Of a DNA stretch of 64,000 bases, positions 25,856 to 36,419 are shown one piece after another. The position numbers and the translations under genes were made by a program. Position 1 is the first letter of the stretch. Each line of letters opens with the position of its first letter. Under the pieces are notes generated by a model. It worked only from the letters and a program-made list of their open reading frames with translations, ran no database searches and was not told the DNA's origin. Source of the DNA: Onchocerca volvulus. Taxonomy: Eukaryota > Nematoda > Chromadorea > Rhabditida > Onchocercidae. The DNA lies in assembly GCA_000499405.2 (NCBI GenBank), contig HG738138.1, positions 20,375,753 through 20,439,752 of the forward strand, given 5' to 3'.

Positions 25856-26819
25856 TTTTATTTCAACTGTTCGTGTTTTTTAATAATTAAAATAGAGTTT
25901 CTTCAACCATTCTGCCATCAGTTATTAAAGCGAGAACCGTAAGTGTCGACGATAATGATAATTTTTAATGTTCAGAGTTTTTGAGCTTATTATACTTTGA
26001 TAATGCTACATTATCGTATTTCGAAATGAAAATTCATGCTCTTAAGTTTTTTAATCTAATTCATTACTCTGGATTTTTTCCATAAATTTTTTCTGCAAAT
26101 TGTTGCATTGTTTAGATGCTTCTATTTTGTCGTTTGATTAATTGTTATTGCTTATTAATTCAGATGAAAGATGAGCGAAAGATCACTTTATCATCTTTGC
26201 AAATGAAATAAAGAAAATGCTTCTTAAGACACTTGGAGATAGTCTTTTATTCGTTCTTCGAGAATCACTTATTGGCTTGTGGGAAAATGATGTCAAACCC
26301 TGCTTTTTACGAAGGATATTTCAATCGTAGAAATCTTGTATTAAGATACAACACATATTTTCTTAAAATTTCCCGAAGTAATTTAGATTGTATTTGGAAA
26401 AATGGTAGTTGTTATAATGGCACGAAGCTTGGTGAAGTTAAGTCCAATCTCAAAACTTTGGTTTCCTTTTGAATGTTCGATTTTGATGGACCTACGTCGT
26501 GCTTTTGTGATACATTTAAAAAGAACAGTGAATTCTCAAGCATGTTCAGATGGAATGACTCATGTTCGATCGAAGAAATATAGTTGGAGTGTTGATGTGA
26601 GCAGTCTGAATTACGTCTTATGTGTCACTGTTAAGAAACTAAATAGCGAATGAGTAAATTGTTTGGATTGCTGATAACTGTAAATCTGTTTTGGGAAAGC
26701 TGCTGAAATAACCATGATGAGTCTTGAGTCGGCACCCGATTTTTGAAGCATTTTTTTGGAAATAGAGACTGACTCAGTGCTATTTTAGTGCAATAGTAAA
26801 TTTCTAGTCCTTTCAGTCA
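25856..26819. other. Spacer with orphan exon-like segment and trans-splice acceptor
   Basis: This stretch lies between two same-strand genes. At 25917-25964 an open segment after TAG reads VSSTILPSVIKART and ends at a GTAAGT donor, but no matching exon was found. Open frames at 26233-26653 have no recognisable features. CTTTCAG ends at 26816, three bases before the next ATG, typical of a spliced-leader addition site. Confidence 0.4.
26814..26819 (+). promoter_or_regulatory. Putative spliced-leader acceptor of the 326-aa repeat gene
   Basis: CTTTCAG is followed by only TCA before the ATG at 26820. Such a tiny 5' UTR after a strong acceptor is typical of trans-spliced nematode mRNAs and fixes the start codon. 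The leader itself is not encoded here. Confidence 0.6.
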
Positions 26820-29800
26820 ATGATAAAGGATGCATTCAATGATATTATGAAAGGAAATCATTCGTTTACCGAAGCTGAGATGCAAAAAGCCAAAAAACAT
26901 TTTAATGATCTGTAAGTTTTACTTGTTTTTAATTAATACTTTTTCTCCTATGTATAAAAAATTTACTGACAGTTGTTTTAGCACCACGAAAGCAAAAGTG
27001 CCTGACTATATGGCTGTCAAAATGGCAGCAGTTGTAGTAACTCATCTTGGTTGGGAGGAAGGGAAAAAAGTTTTGGAAAAGCATTACATGTCACACGGCG
27101 CTGAATTCAGATTCGGTTTGTCTTTTTTCTATTTAAATTGGGCTTTTTCATTTTTTTTTCATGTTCATTTCATTGCTAATAATTTTTTGAGTAATGATTA
27201 GTTACTGTAATAATTTCGTTGCATCAACCAGTAATTTTATACTTTAGCTGGAGAAGCCTCAGTAATGGATGAACAAGTGGAAGGAGCTATACGTCGAATT
27301 TTCGATAATATGGGTGAAGATGCATATAAAATAGCCCGTCAATTTTATTGTTGCCTTATTGATTTAAGGTTTTGCAAAGTGAAGGATTGTGTTTTCAGAA
27401 TCTTCATACAAGATTTACTTAAGAGGTAAGTTTTATTACTTGATCATGGAAGTTACATAACTTGTGTTGATGATCCAATGATGCAATGTTAAATACAGAT
27501 GGTTTGCTTGAATATATATAGAACTTTTAGTAAATATTATGCGTGTAATTAATCCTTTGTTTGATTCATTCTTCTTGTGTTTCCAATCGTATTCTTCACT
27601 CTTTTCATCAATCGATGAATCATTGCCTTTTTTTTTCGTATTTACGTTTAATTTCTTATTGGGTATCTTCTGATCTTCAGTTGTCATATTTGACGATTCG
27701 AACTCTTCCTTTTTTTTGGCCTCATAGACTTTTTTTCTTATTTGCGCTTTCTCTTTGCTGGCTCTCATGGGCACGGCCTTTTTCAGCAGTTCGCCATATT
27801 TGGTTTTCGATTTTTTCTCTTTGTTTGTAGCGCATTATCTTTATTTCGCCATTCCACTTTCCTCGCATTTCTTTTATTTGTTTATAGTTTCTCAAGATTT
27901 CTCGTCGCATAGTCTCTGTTTATTCACTTCAACAATAGTACAAAAGCAGTATTTTGGTGAGCACTTAGAAGTATGTATTTTCTGTTGAATTAGAGCCGTG
28001 CTAAATTGGTCATACTAATATTTATGCTCAAGCGTAGCATTAAAATACCTATCAGTGCAAAATCGTCAGATTAATAGGTGCTTTAACGCTATGCTTGAGC
28101 AAAAATATTGGCACTATCAATTTGGGGAAACTATAACTTCTCAATTTCATCAGCCTCACTTGTATTGATGAACATGGCTAAAATTTGTTGCACATTATCA
28201 GGTTTTTAATTGCAGTCGGATTTTTGATGGTATTATTATTGACCTAAACTGTTAGGTGGCATAGTATAAACATTCATATAATATAGGCATTCATACATAT
28301 AATATTCCTGCTCTGTTGTTCAGTTCACCACACTGATATAATGCAGAAAATACTGTTCACCATTTTTTGATCATTAAGGAATTTGTATCTTTCTTAAATC
28401 ACCTGTGAAAAAAAATTGAGTTATTTGTAAGAATTCGTTTAATCAAACCTTTTTTTCTATCAAAATTTATTGTAATATTAACAATCCTCATTAGATGAGA
28501 AATATTGCTGCTGTGAATCCTTACTTTAAGATTAGTTTAGGATCCCTGTTAGTGCAACTTGAAAGCTCAAACGTGGAACAATAAGCCGCAGAAGAAAAGA
28601 GGTTTTAATTTTGGTAACAATTTTTTTTTCCTTTTTTTTTTTACAGCTCCATTTGACTCGTTTCTTTCATCTCTCTTCATTTCCTTGTTTTTCAACGTTA
28701 TCTTTTAATGATTTATTTTTCCTCATGAAAGCGTTGAAAATGTATGTTGCTATTTCCTAACTTCTAGATTTGGATCCATAAGGTCTCTAAATTTTATTTG
28801 AAAACAGATCAACTGTACAATCGACGTGTTTTACTGTAATAGTGATATCCAGCGTTGAATGATGAGTAGTTTAACAAAGATTAATAAATTGCTATGAAAA
28901 TAACTAATTAATAGTAAATTGCAACAGCATATTCATTTAAATAAGCTGTCAACGGGGTCATGAGATTCATTTAATGACCTCTGATGATGAGATCATCGTT
29001 CAGCTTTGTGAAAACTCTTCTGTATGCTTGCTTTCCGAAAAACTAAATGTCAGTTTGTTTAATGTTTTGTAAGGAACAGTCCATAGTAATGGTTATTTAA
29101 TCTCGAGAGGTTATTAATATCTCATTTGCTTTCTTGAAATGAATTTGTCATTTTATTTTTGTATGTTTGTTTCCATGTATTTAGTCTTTATCGGATCGGT
29201 CTGTTACTTTGTAAATTCTTTTTAAATGAGCCAATTAATGAGATCTTCCAAAATTCCTTCTTTAACGTATCCGGTACACATCATTTAGTGATTAAATCTA
29301 AAACAGCTCTAACAAAAACGCATATACTTTAAGATATCTCACGAGTTTTGGAATATATTTTCCGGGGAAGTTACCAGGATCGGCCGATATGAAATCGTTG
29401 ATGGATCCAATATTAGTAATATCTGTCAGTCTGCAAATCCGTTTCAAATGATTCTAGTTAACATAATCTTTTGAAATACCTCCATATACCTCTAATATAT
29501 ATTCAGTGTTGCTAACAGCATACAATTGAAAACCCAAAATTTGCTTCACTATATATTCTCATACTTCTGACTTTCTCCGTAAAGCTGCGTGCATTTAACA
29601 CAGTTATGCAGCAAGCATCATGCTTCATGCCAACTGATGTGTTCTTATCCGATATTAAGCTATCTATCGATCTCCCAGCCTTTGATGCCATTATGGTAAA
29701 GCTATTATTTGAAGATACTGTTCCTTTTTTCTCTAATTTAATTATTAGCTGTTGGCTTATCATTAAGAGCTTGTCGATTTACGTGATAAATTCATAATTT

Positions 29801-30983
29801 GCAGATTTCAAAGGTGTTTTAATGATATTGAAATTGTTAGATTCGAAAAATATCGGGCATGTTGGTATAAGTTCAGAATTGAGTTCCTCTTTTCCGGGAA
29901 TCGTTGAATCTTCAAAAAAACTGTATGTTCTGTTTACAACACGTTTCTCATGACTGCCATATAGTACATAAAAGTGCTTTGGGTAGCGAACTTAATACCA
30001 TTCAGAATTTATAATTTCAAATTAGGATAGAACTTTTAGAAGTCCTTGTCCATTATCGAATAACATTTGCCAAGGAAGTAACTCTTAATATGAACGATCT
30101 GGAATAGAATACCTTCTACGCCATTAGTAGCGAAATAATTTCAAAACTCTATTACCTCGATTCACGTATTCACCCATAAATTAAAAACGTTTACGTGTGG
30201 TAGATCTATTTTTAAAATTATTTTCACTAAATTTGGAAAACTTAATTTCCATGCTAAGTCAATTCTATCTTTATATTTTAGAAAATGCGACAAATTTTGA
30301 AATCAAAATTGCAATGAACAATCGTGAATTGTTCATGTATATCATCCAAAATATAAATAGCAGAATTTATGCGAAGCAGAATACTTTCCATCGAAAATAT
30401 TTTCCAGCATCGCAAACATACTTCACATCGCATAATGTTATCGTTTAGCTCCGTCATTTAAATATTTAAAATCTAGGATTTACTAAGATTGAATAAACTA
30501 CTCATGCAAGTTTTTACAATTGACTATATTTGTCATAATTATTAGTGATCTGCATATGGTAATTTTGACAAATTCTAAAAGAAATTACATTCAAAACTAC
30601 ATTTCTTTTATTGGGAAGGTGCTTCAGGTATGTTTTTTCTTCTTCTTCATAGCTTTCAGTTTGGCTTTATAAAAATCACTGGTGGCAATGTGGAAATGAT
30701 TTGCAAATCTTTCTTTTTATTTTTATATGGATCAAAAATTTGACTGGATTCATAGAGGTTATAAATGATTGAATTTAATAGAAGTCAGAATTAGTTGAAT
30801 TCAATTTTATGTGTGTCAAAAGTGCCGCGATGGTTTCTCCAAGATTTTTCATACTTTCGCCTTTCATTCCATTAATTCATTTTCGGGACATCCCATTGTT
30901 CCCAAAAGGCGTTTTTATAAATATTCATTTCTGCATCATCTTTATATGTAAAATTAGAACTATCAGTATACTTCGATTACTTC

Positions 30984-31014
<31 letters not shown>

Positions 31015-32667
31015 CATACTTCCAGTTAGAAAAAGAATGGTATAATCGTTTCAAACCGAAAAATGCAAAAGAACTAAATTTCTGAACTCAAATCACGTCT
31101 TAAATAATATCAGGAAGATAACAGACCGTTCTTTATCATTGTATTTTCCACCTTAACTGTTAAATTCTCCAACCTCTTCCAATTGATAAGGCTGCATGTA
31201 TTCTTTCTCGCTTTTTCGTCTGGTACAGGAACTAGAAAAATTTGGTAGTAATTTTCTCCAGAACCTCTTTCTACTCAAGCTCATTTTTTCTTCACTCATT
31301 GTAAGAACTGTTTTTCTTTCACCAATAAAATCTTGAATGAAAATTTGGAACTACTACAGGAATCAAGTAAAGCAAGCTGTTAAGGAATTCGATTATTTTT
31401 CCAATTATGGGAAACATGGCTCATTATCAGGTGTAGCATTTTTTGTGTTACGGGCAGCCTTCAAAAAGAATGACGAATTTTTTCAGAAAGGTTACAGTTT
31501 CAATCTAACCTTCACGAATTTTTTGCTGTCTTTTGTTTTTGTATATTTTTGGCTTCTTTAATTTCATTGTATGCTAAACTCTATTTCTTATTCAGTTTCA
31601 AACTATCTATTGTCTCGAATTTGAAATTGCTAATATGCGTTTTAATCATATATATATATATATAATTTTTTTTTGTCATAAATTTTTCATAAACTCCATT
31701 TTGTCATAAATTTTGTTTAAGTAGTAGAAATCATCAACAGAAGCATAGAAAGTCGTCTGCAACAAATCTGCATCTTGGGTTGTGTATTTCTTATAGAAGG
31801 ACTTCATATAAAGTTTGTGGAATTCCTAAGGGTACTTTCTCAAGTTTGTCAATTTCATTTCTGTTCTTATCCAGTCTATTTACTTCTTATTCTAAAGTAA
31901 CTTTTATAAATCATTTCAGTTCTTGTATAAATAGAATAGTTTGATTCTGTGATTTCATCTTATCAATCTTTCCATTATTCTTCAGAAACAAAACTACAAC
32001 ATATCAACAGAAGACGTCGAATTTATATGTAGTGTAGCGCGCAAATGTAAAGAGGTTGGTAAACGTTTATCAACATTTGTTATCTAGTCCCTCAGGGTTG
32101 TTTCTTTACTTTTCTCTATATTACTGTAAACTTTTCTCATTTTTATTTTTTTTCAAAGAAAATGAAAAATGACAGTAAAACAAATTTTTGGGAATTGATT
32201 TTGAACAAGTGAAGAGAGATGGAAACTAAAGAAATCTAAATTTGAACCTGTTTTCGAATATTGAGAAGTAGTGTCAACATTCCGTGTTCGAGAGTTTGCT
32301 CCACTTTTTTAGCCCGCTATTTTGGAATCGTTTGTGAATGCATATGAGTTATTCAAGTTGACTGATAAATCACGTGCTCGAATATATGGAAGCCTGGTTG
32401 AAATTCATGGTATTCTTTTTTTTCATTTGTATAAAATTCTCTAAATTCAATTTTGTCAGAAATTTCTCTAAATTTTTCGCATATTTTTTTTTTTTAGGAA
32501 AAGCCAAGAATTTGATCGGTTTACTGAAAATATGGGAACGAGTAGTTGCGGAGAAGAATTTGAATAACTTTAGAGTTGTGATACTAAAACTTGGCCACTT
32601 CTACAAATGTAACAATTTCTCAATTCCATCTGATATGCAGTATTACTTGAGACAGTACAGAGAGTAA
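26820..32667 (+). CDS. Unrecognised alpha-helical (PPR/TPR-like) repeat protein, 326 aa
   Basis: Eight exons join with matching phases: 26820-26911, 26982-27115, 27248-27425, 31360-31490, 31722-31831, 31986-32054, 32313-32409 and 32498-32667, totalling 981 bases. The protein starts MIKDAFNDIMKGN and ends YLRQYRE. It consists of amphipathic helix pairs (EGAIRRIFDNMGEDAYKIAR; KNLIGLLKIWERVV) close to helical-repeat proteins of the PPR/TPR kind, but no signature assigns a family. It follows the LRPPRC-like gene on the same strand, so a related mitochondrial RNA role or an origin by duplication is possible; both are inference. The third intron is 3.9 kb and hosts an antisense gene and a foldback repeat. 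At the end of exon 3 the donor AAGAG/GTAAGT overlaps an in-frame TAA, so a truncated 135-aa form is possible if that intron is kept. Confidence 0.75.
27436..27910 (-). other. Two overlapping lysine-rich open frames, antisense
   Basis: On the minus strand two frames are open and overlap: 27436-27774 (112 codons, MPMRASKEKAQIRKKVYEAK onward) and 27722-27910 (62 codons, MRREILRNYKQIKEM onward, with an acceptor-like AACAG five bases before its ATG). Both are rich in Lys and Glu. No intron joining them or linking them to the nested gene was found. They may be an exon of a minus-strand gene, or chance frames in A-rich DNA. Confidence 0.3.
28001..28125. repeat. Foldback element (imperfect 56-bp inverted repeat)
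   Basis: The arms 28001-28056 and 28070-28125 are imperfect reverse complements, about 80 % by eye, around a 13-base loop. The best block is GCTCAAGCgTAGC against GCTCAAGCaTAGC. It lies in the long intron of the 326-aa repeat gene, downstream of the nested gene. It may be a small foldback MITE or a transcribed long hairpin. Confidence 0.7.
28787..30419 (-). CDS. Nested antisense gene of unknown function, about 179 aa
   Basis: Reading the minus strand inside the 3.9-kb intron of the plus-strand repeat gene, six exons join with consistent phase: 30385-30419, 29783-29920, 29534-29701, 29343-29430, 28979-29042 and 28787-28833 (540 bases, 180 codons with stop). The last three introns have clear signals (donor GTGAGA; acceptors TTTGCAG, CATTTAG, ATTACAG). 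Segments such as DFISADPGNFPGKYIPKL and FFGKQAYRRVFTKLNDDL look like real protein. The first two joins are weaker: the acceptor before 29701 is AATAATAG and the first exon is short. Without that splice an in-frame TAA separates the two pieces. I recognise no family. No signal peptide or membrane segment is evident. Confidence 0.55.
30985..31014 (+). repeat. Poly-T run of 30 bases
   Basis: A pure T tract in the third intron of the 326-aa repeat gene. It may be the poly-A tail remnant of a minus-strand retrocopy or simple slippage; no retrocopy was recognised next to it. Confidence 0.8.
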
Positions 32668-33850
32668 TCAATTAATAAAATCAAAAATTGAAAACTGTTT
32701 TTTGCATAGTTATTGAAAAAATTCAATGCAATAAAACTTCAGTTGAGTGTTGGAATGGATTCAGGAGAAGTAGGATACTGATAGCAAGCCAAGCGTCTGC
32801 TCGAAATTAACAACGTAAGACGGTGAATGAGTTGTCTTCGGTTAAATATACTTACTATTGTAGGATAGAATTGATAAGTGTACGTACGCACTTCCATCAC
32901 GCAATATTTATTGCATCCTAACAAAGACATGCAAAAAGACAAAGCATTCACCCTAAGATAGATATTTCGAGAAATGAACTGGCACATGCCATGCAAAACC
33001 CTACAATTGTCACACATACAAAAATATGTTTTGGTGATATGCACGCAAAATCATGATTGTGAGATAAAGAGTTGTTGCTTTTTGGAATACGATGAAAGAT
33101 GTGTTGTTTGTTTTTTTTTTTTGTACGTGTTAGCGGCCAGGTTTCTTCAGATTTATGATACTAAAACTTGGCTGCTAATCTGAAAAAAAAAAAGGAAAAA
33201 ATTCTTCCACTAAACTAAACTATATCACCAAAACATATTTTTGTATGTGTGACAATTGTAGGGTTTTGCATGGCATGTGCCAGTTCATTTCTCGAAATAT
33301 CTATCTTAGGTTAGTACGTGTTAGCGGCCAGGTTTCTTCAGATTTATGATACTAAAACTTGGCTGCTAATCTGAAAAAAAAAAAGGAAAAAATTCTTCCA
33401 CTAAACTAAACTAACAAATAGATTATAAAAAAAAATTTTTTTTTTTTTTTATTTAAGTCTCAGCCATTCTTGGGCAATATTTCGAGATTATTTGCAGTTA
33501 GTTCCATTTTACTCTTGTTACGGCTATTATGAGATGTATAAACGATCGAAGTATCTGGAAATACCGGTGTTGGTTTCCATATTTTCATGAATAATCTTGT
33601 TTCTCTTCGACCGTCACTCTACTAGAATTATTATTATTGACTAGCTATGCTCTACCACGAGTTGCCATAGCAACACTTACATTTTATTTATATATATTAA
33701 CTGTACCCGGCCATGCGTTACTACTGCAATGGCGGTGTGGTTTCCGTATTTTCATGGGTAATTTCATCAGTCATCACTCTACTACCATTATTATTATTAT
33801 TGACTAACTGTATCCGACATAGCACAGTAACTTTTCACCTATTACTGCTA
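32668..33850. other. Intergenic repeat-rich spacer
   Basis: Downstream of the 326-aa repeat gene. It contains the 89-bp inverted repeat and 100-bp direct repeat described separately, an A-run followed by a long T-run near 33425-33451, and short degenerate Helitron-end-like pieces at 33640-33850. An open frame on the minus strand (32739-33044) overlaps one repeat arm and is not supported as a gene. Confidence 0.5.
32952..33413. repeat. Perfect 89-bp inverted repeat interlocked with perfect 100-bp direct repeat
   Basis: Arms 32952-33040 and 33222-33310 are exact reverse complements by inspection. A 100-base segment at 33123-33222 recurs identically at 33314-33413, offset 191. The second inverted arm fills almost exactly the gap between the direct copies. 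No terminal motif, target duplication or coding content was found. Perfect identity implies a recent rearrangement or an assembly error. Confidence 0.88.
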
Positions 33851-33919
33851 GGATATATAAAGAAAAATGTAAATGTTCGTTTATTCAAAAATCATAAATC
33901 CCCGAAAGTTCTTACAATT

Positions 33920-34790
33920 GCTTTGAAATTTCTGTTCGTGACGCAATTCTACATCGAACAAAGTAGCAGCAGATCGATTCGGTGATGGCATTCCCAATTG
34001 ATTACGAACTTTGTTTGCGATTTCTAAGCGCAAATCTTCTATCATTATCAACGCTTCATTGTAGATTCCTATTGTGAAATCCATATTTATATTTGAATTT
34101 TCTTTCCGTATTCGATGGGAAATATCTTCAGCCATGTGCGATTTATATTTCTCCCATAACTCTGTTGGAGATGAAGGAGAGCAGGCGGTCAATATGATCG
34201 CAAACAATGCACAAATTTGATTTGGGTGTGGCGTGTTACAGCTGGTATATTTAAATAAAAATGTAAATGTTCGTTTGTTCAAAATCTTAAATCTTCGAAA
34301 GTTCATTAGTGCTAACATCCCAGTGCCGGTCGTTTCCCAATAAATCAGAACTTGAAATGGACTGTGGAAAGTGGTATGTATAACGCCACTATAATTCTCA
34401 ATTGCTGGAAAAACGTTAGGCCGAGCACATTTACCAACATGCGAAGATAGAAGCATTCATCTTCTGGATGCACGATGTAAAATCTGCTATCGTAATTTCT
34501 TTGAATATGTCAGATTGCCCGTCGATTCGCTCTTCTTGTTTGCATCGTTCAAATGATTTTCTACTCGCATTTCATGTGTAATACGTAGGCACTTCCGAAT
34601 ATAACGGTGTTTTCTCAAACGCGTCATTTTGGCATAACGAAAGCAGCTAATGTTGTAGCCGGTGGATTCAGGGCTATTGCAAATTTTGCAGCAGTGAAAT
34701 AAACGCTTTGTTCATTTTATAAATGTATGTCAAGTAATCAACAGCTGGACTTCGTTCATGTATGGGAAATAAAAGAACCTCCATAGAGCT
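33920..34790 (-). pseudogene. Helitron Rep/helicase fragment, decayed
   Basis: On the minus strand, pieces of the Helitron protein appear in order with frame changes: LFPIHERSPAVDYLTYIY (about 34770), ALNPPATTLAAF (about 34670), FYIVHPEDECFYLRMLVNVL (about 34460), then in one long open frame (33881-34456) the helicase-proximal part TPHPNQICALFAIILTACSP, NEALIMIEDLRLEIANK and LGMPSPNRSAA. Stops and frameshifts break the upstream part. A stretch like a Helitron 5' end lies inside the long frame, which is odd for a coding region and points to rearrangement. Confidence 0.85.
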
Positions 34791-34989
34791 TCACTGCTGC
34801 TTATGTATCTTCCAGCCTTAAACTTATAATCATCTACTGAGTTGTACCGGAATGCAAGGCGATTGTAATCGCTTAATAAAAATTTAAATGTTTGTTGTTC
34901 AAAATCTTCTCCAAGTTCTTACCAATTTTGATACAATGTTGCATTCGAATGGATGTTACAATCAGATGTCGTACCTGTAACAAGTAAAA

Positions 34990-35150
34990 AACATGCTTTT
35001 TTGATAATATTTCTCTCTTTATTTCCTTCCCTCTCTCTCTCTTCTTCCTCTGCTTCCTCCTCTATCGTTTTCCTTTTTTGCTCTTTTTTGCTTCTTTCTT
35101 CCTCCTACTTTTACCTTTTATTCCCTTTGTCCATATTATTTTCTCATATG
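34990..35150 (+). repeat. Pyrimidine-rich low-complexity tract
   Basis: A C/T-rich run of roughly 150 bases (CTCTCTCTCTCTTCTTCC-like) within the Helitron mosaic. It makes all frames open and produces a spurious Ser/Phe-rich frame. No function can be assigned. Confidence 0.75.
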
Positions 35151-36419
35151 ATATTTGTACTATTCCTTAGGCAAGTGAATCACTTATCCATATCTCGGCA
35201 CAGAAGTCTTTGTTCTCTCATCGTCCGATCTGCTAATAGAGCTTATGTGCATCGTGTGAAATGTTGGAATATTAAATGTCAGGAATGTTACGAGGACTGA
35301 AGTTTATGGGAATTGTCTGTACCTTATACTTTGTCCTGATAACTAACTTTGTGTATAATTAATGTGTTTTAAGCCTTCGTCCACTATCAATACCAAGGAT
35401 TATCCATATAAAAAGCAGCTTTTTGAGTTAACCAGTTGTGTGTCTTAGATCAGTCTACAATATCAGTATCTTCAACAGCATTGTCGATAGGGTCAATGTG
35501 TTAGCCGCAGTTCAATCCTAGTTCAACTTCGAAGACGGTTTCGACAGCACAGGCTCAACTGAAGCAAACAGCAACGGTGGGGCGGAAAGAGAATAAAAGT
35601 CACAAAAGGAAAGCACGGCAACGTATGAACATTCAAACGATTATCAGTATCTTATTATTTACCGTGTATTGTTCATTTGATTTTTACTATTGTATAAGCG
35701 CGATATCGTGTATAATATCGTATAAACCCAACAAAGCCTATTGTTCACTTAGTCGAATCACAATAACAAGAGTAAGTAATCTTCAATCCAACTAGACTAC
35801 AATCAAATTACAAACTATCAGATCTTTTTCTCTAACAAGAGAAAATCATGGTATACAAGGAATATTAATATTCAACTGGAGCGATATAGTTTCAAAGGGA
35901 CCAACAGGCCATGAGGATAAACATGTTTACCGCCAAAATGTTCCGATTCACAGATGAATGGAGATCAACCAATCATAAGGCGACATGCTGTAGGAAGAGG
36001 AGTACCAAAGAATTTAAAAGGTCAGGACTTCGGAACTTAAGTCAGTTTTGGTCATGTTATAGTTCACAGCAACAGGAGTTTAAGTTGAACTTCAGTCACA
36101 AGTCAATTTTGAGAACAATTTATCAAGTTTGAACTTTTGTACAATCTGCTCAATTTTGTTGCAATATTTTATTTCATGAAAGTATTCTTAGGACATGATT
36201 TCCATCAGTCTCTTAAGATTTCGAGATTTTAATAGACATTTTTTTTTTCGATTTTGCAGTCTCAACTAGAAAAATAATGTAACGATATTTAATAAAGCAA
36301 TAATCAGCATCCTATGTTGAACTTTTTTATTTTATCAGTTAAGTGAATCAAGTTACATCATAGAGCACTTGAAATTGTGTCGCTTATCTACATCTTCTGA
36401 CAGAAACTTTATATAAGTC

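Larger units (their letters stand above)
33850..36130. mobile_element. Mosaic of Helitron fragments
   Basis: Three sequences resemble the 5' start of the Helitron at 7900 (near 33852, 34250 and 34875), all in plus orientation, while helicase-derived coding remnants run on the minus strand between and beyond them. At 35870-36110 a segment resembles internal parts of the 7900-10004 element (shared GTTTACCGCCA, CCAATCATAAG and GACATG blocks). The stacking suggests nested insertions and internal rearrangement. No complete copy with both ends was found. Confidence 0.7.

Noticed and set aside
29534..29783. A single uninterrupted minus-strand exon over this span
   Set aside because: An in-frame TAA separates the two open pieces; a short intron restores the frame, though its acceptor is weak.
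30197..30448. 83-codon plus-strand frame
   Set aside because: It overlaps the proposed first exon of the antisense gene, lies in an intron of the host and has no splice sites of its own.
31643..31665. TA dinucleotide run
   Set aside because: Ordinary microsatellite in an intron, with no structure beyond the repeat.
32739..33044. 101-codon minus-strand frame with many cysteines
   Set aside because: It overlaps one arm of the perfect inverted repeat and has no splice or start support.
34953..35300. Serine/phenylalanine-rich 115-codon frame as a membrane protein
   Set aside because: It is the translation of a CT-rich low-complexity tract within Helitron debris.
35577..36132. Short basic plus-strand frames as genes
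   Set aside because: They lie in sequence related to the internal non-coding part of the Helitron at 7900-10004, and similar frames there are not conserved.
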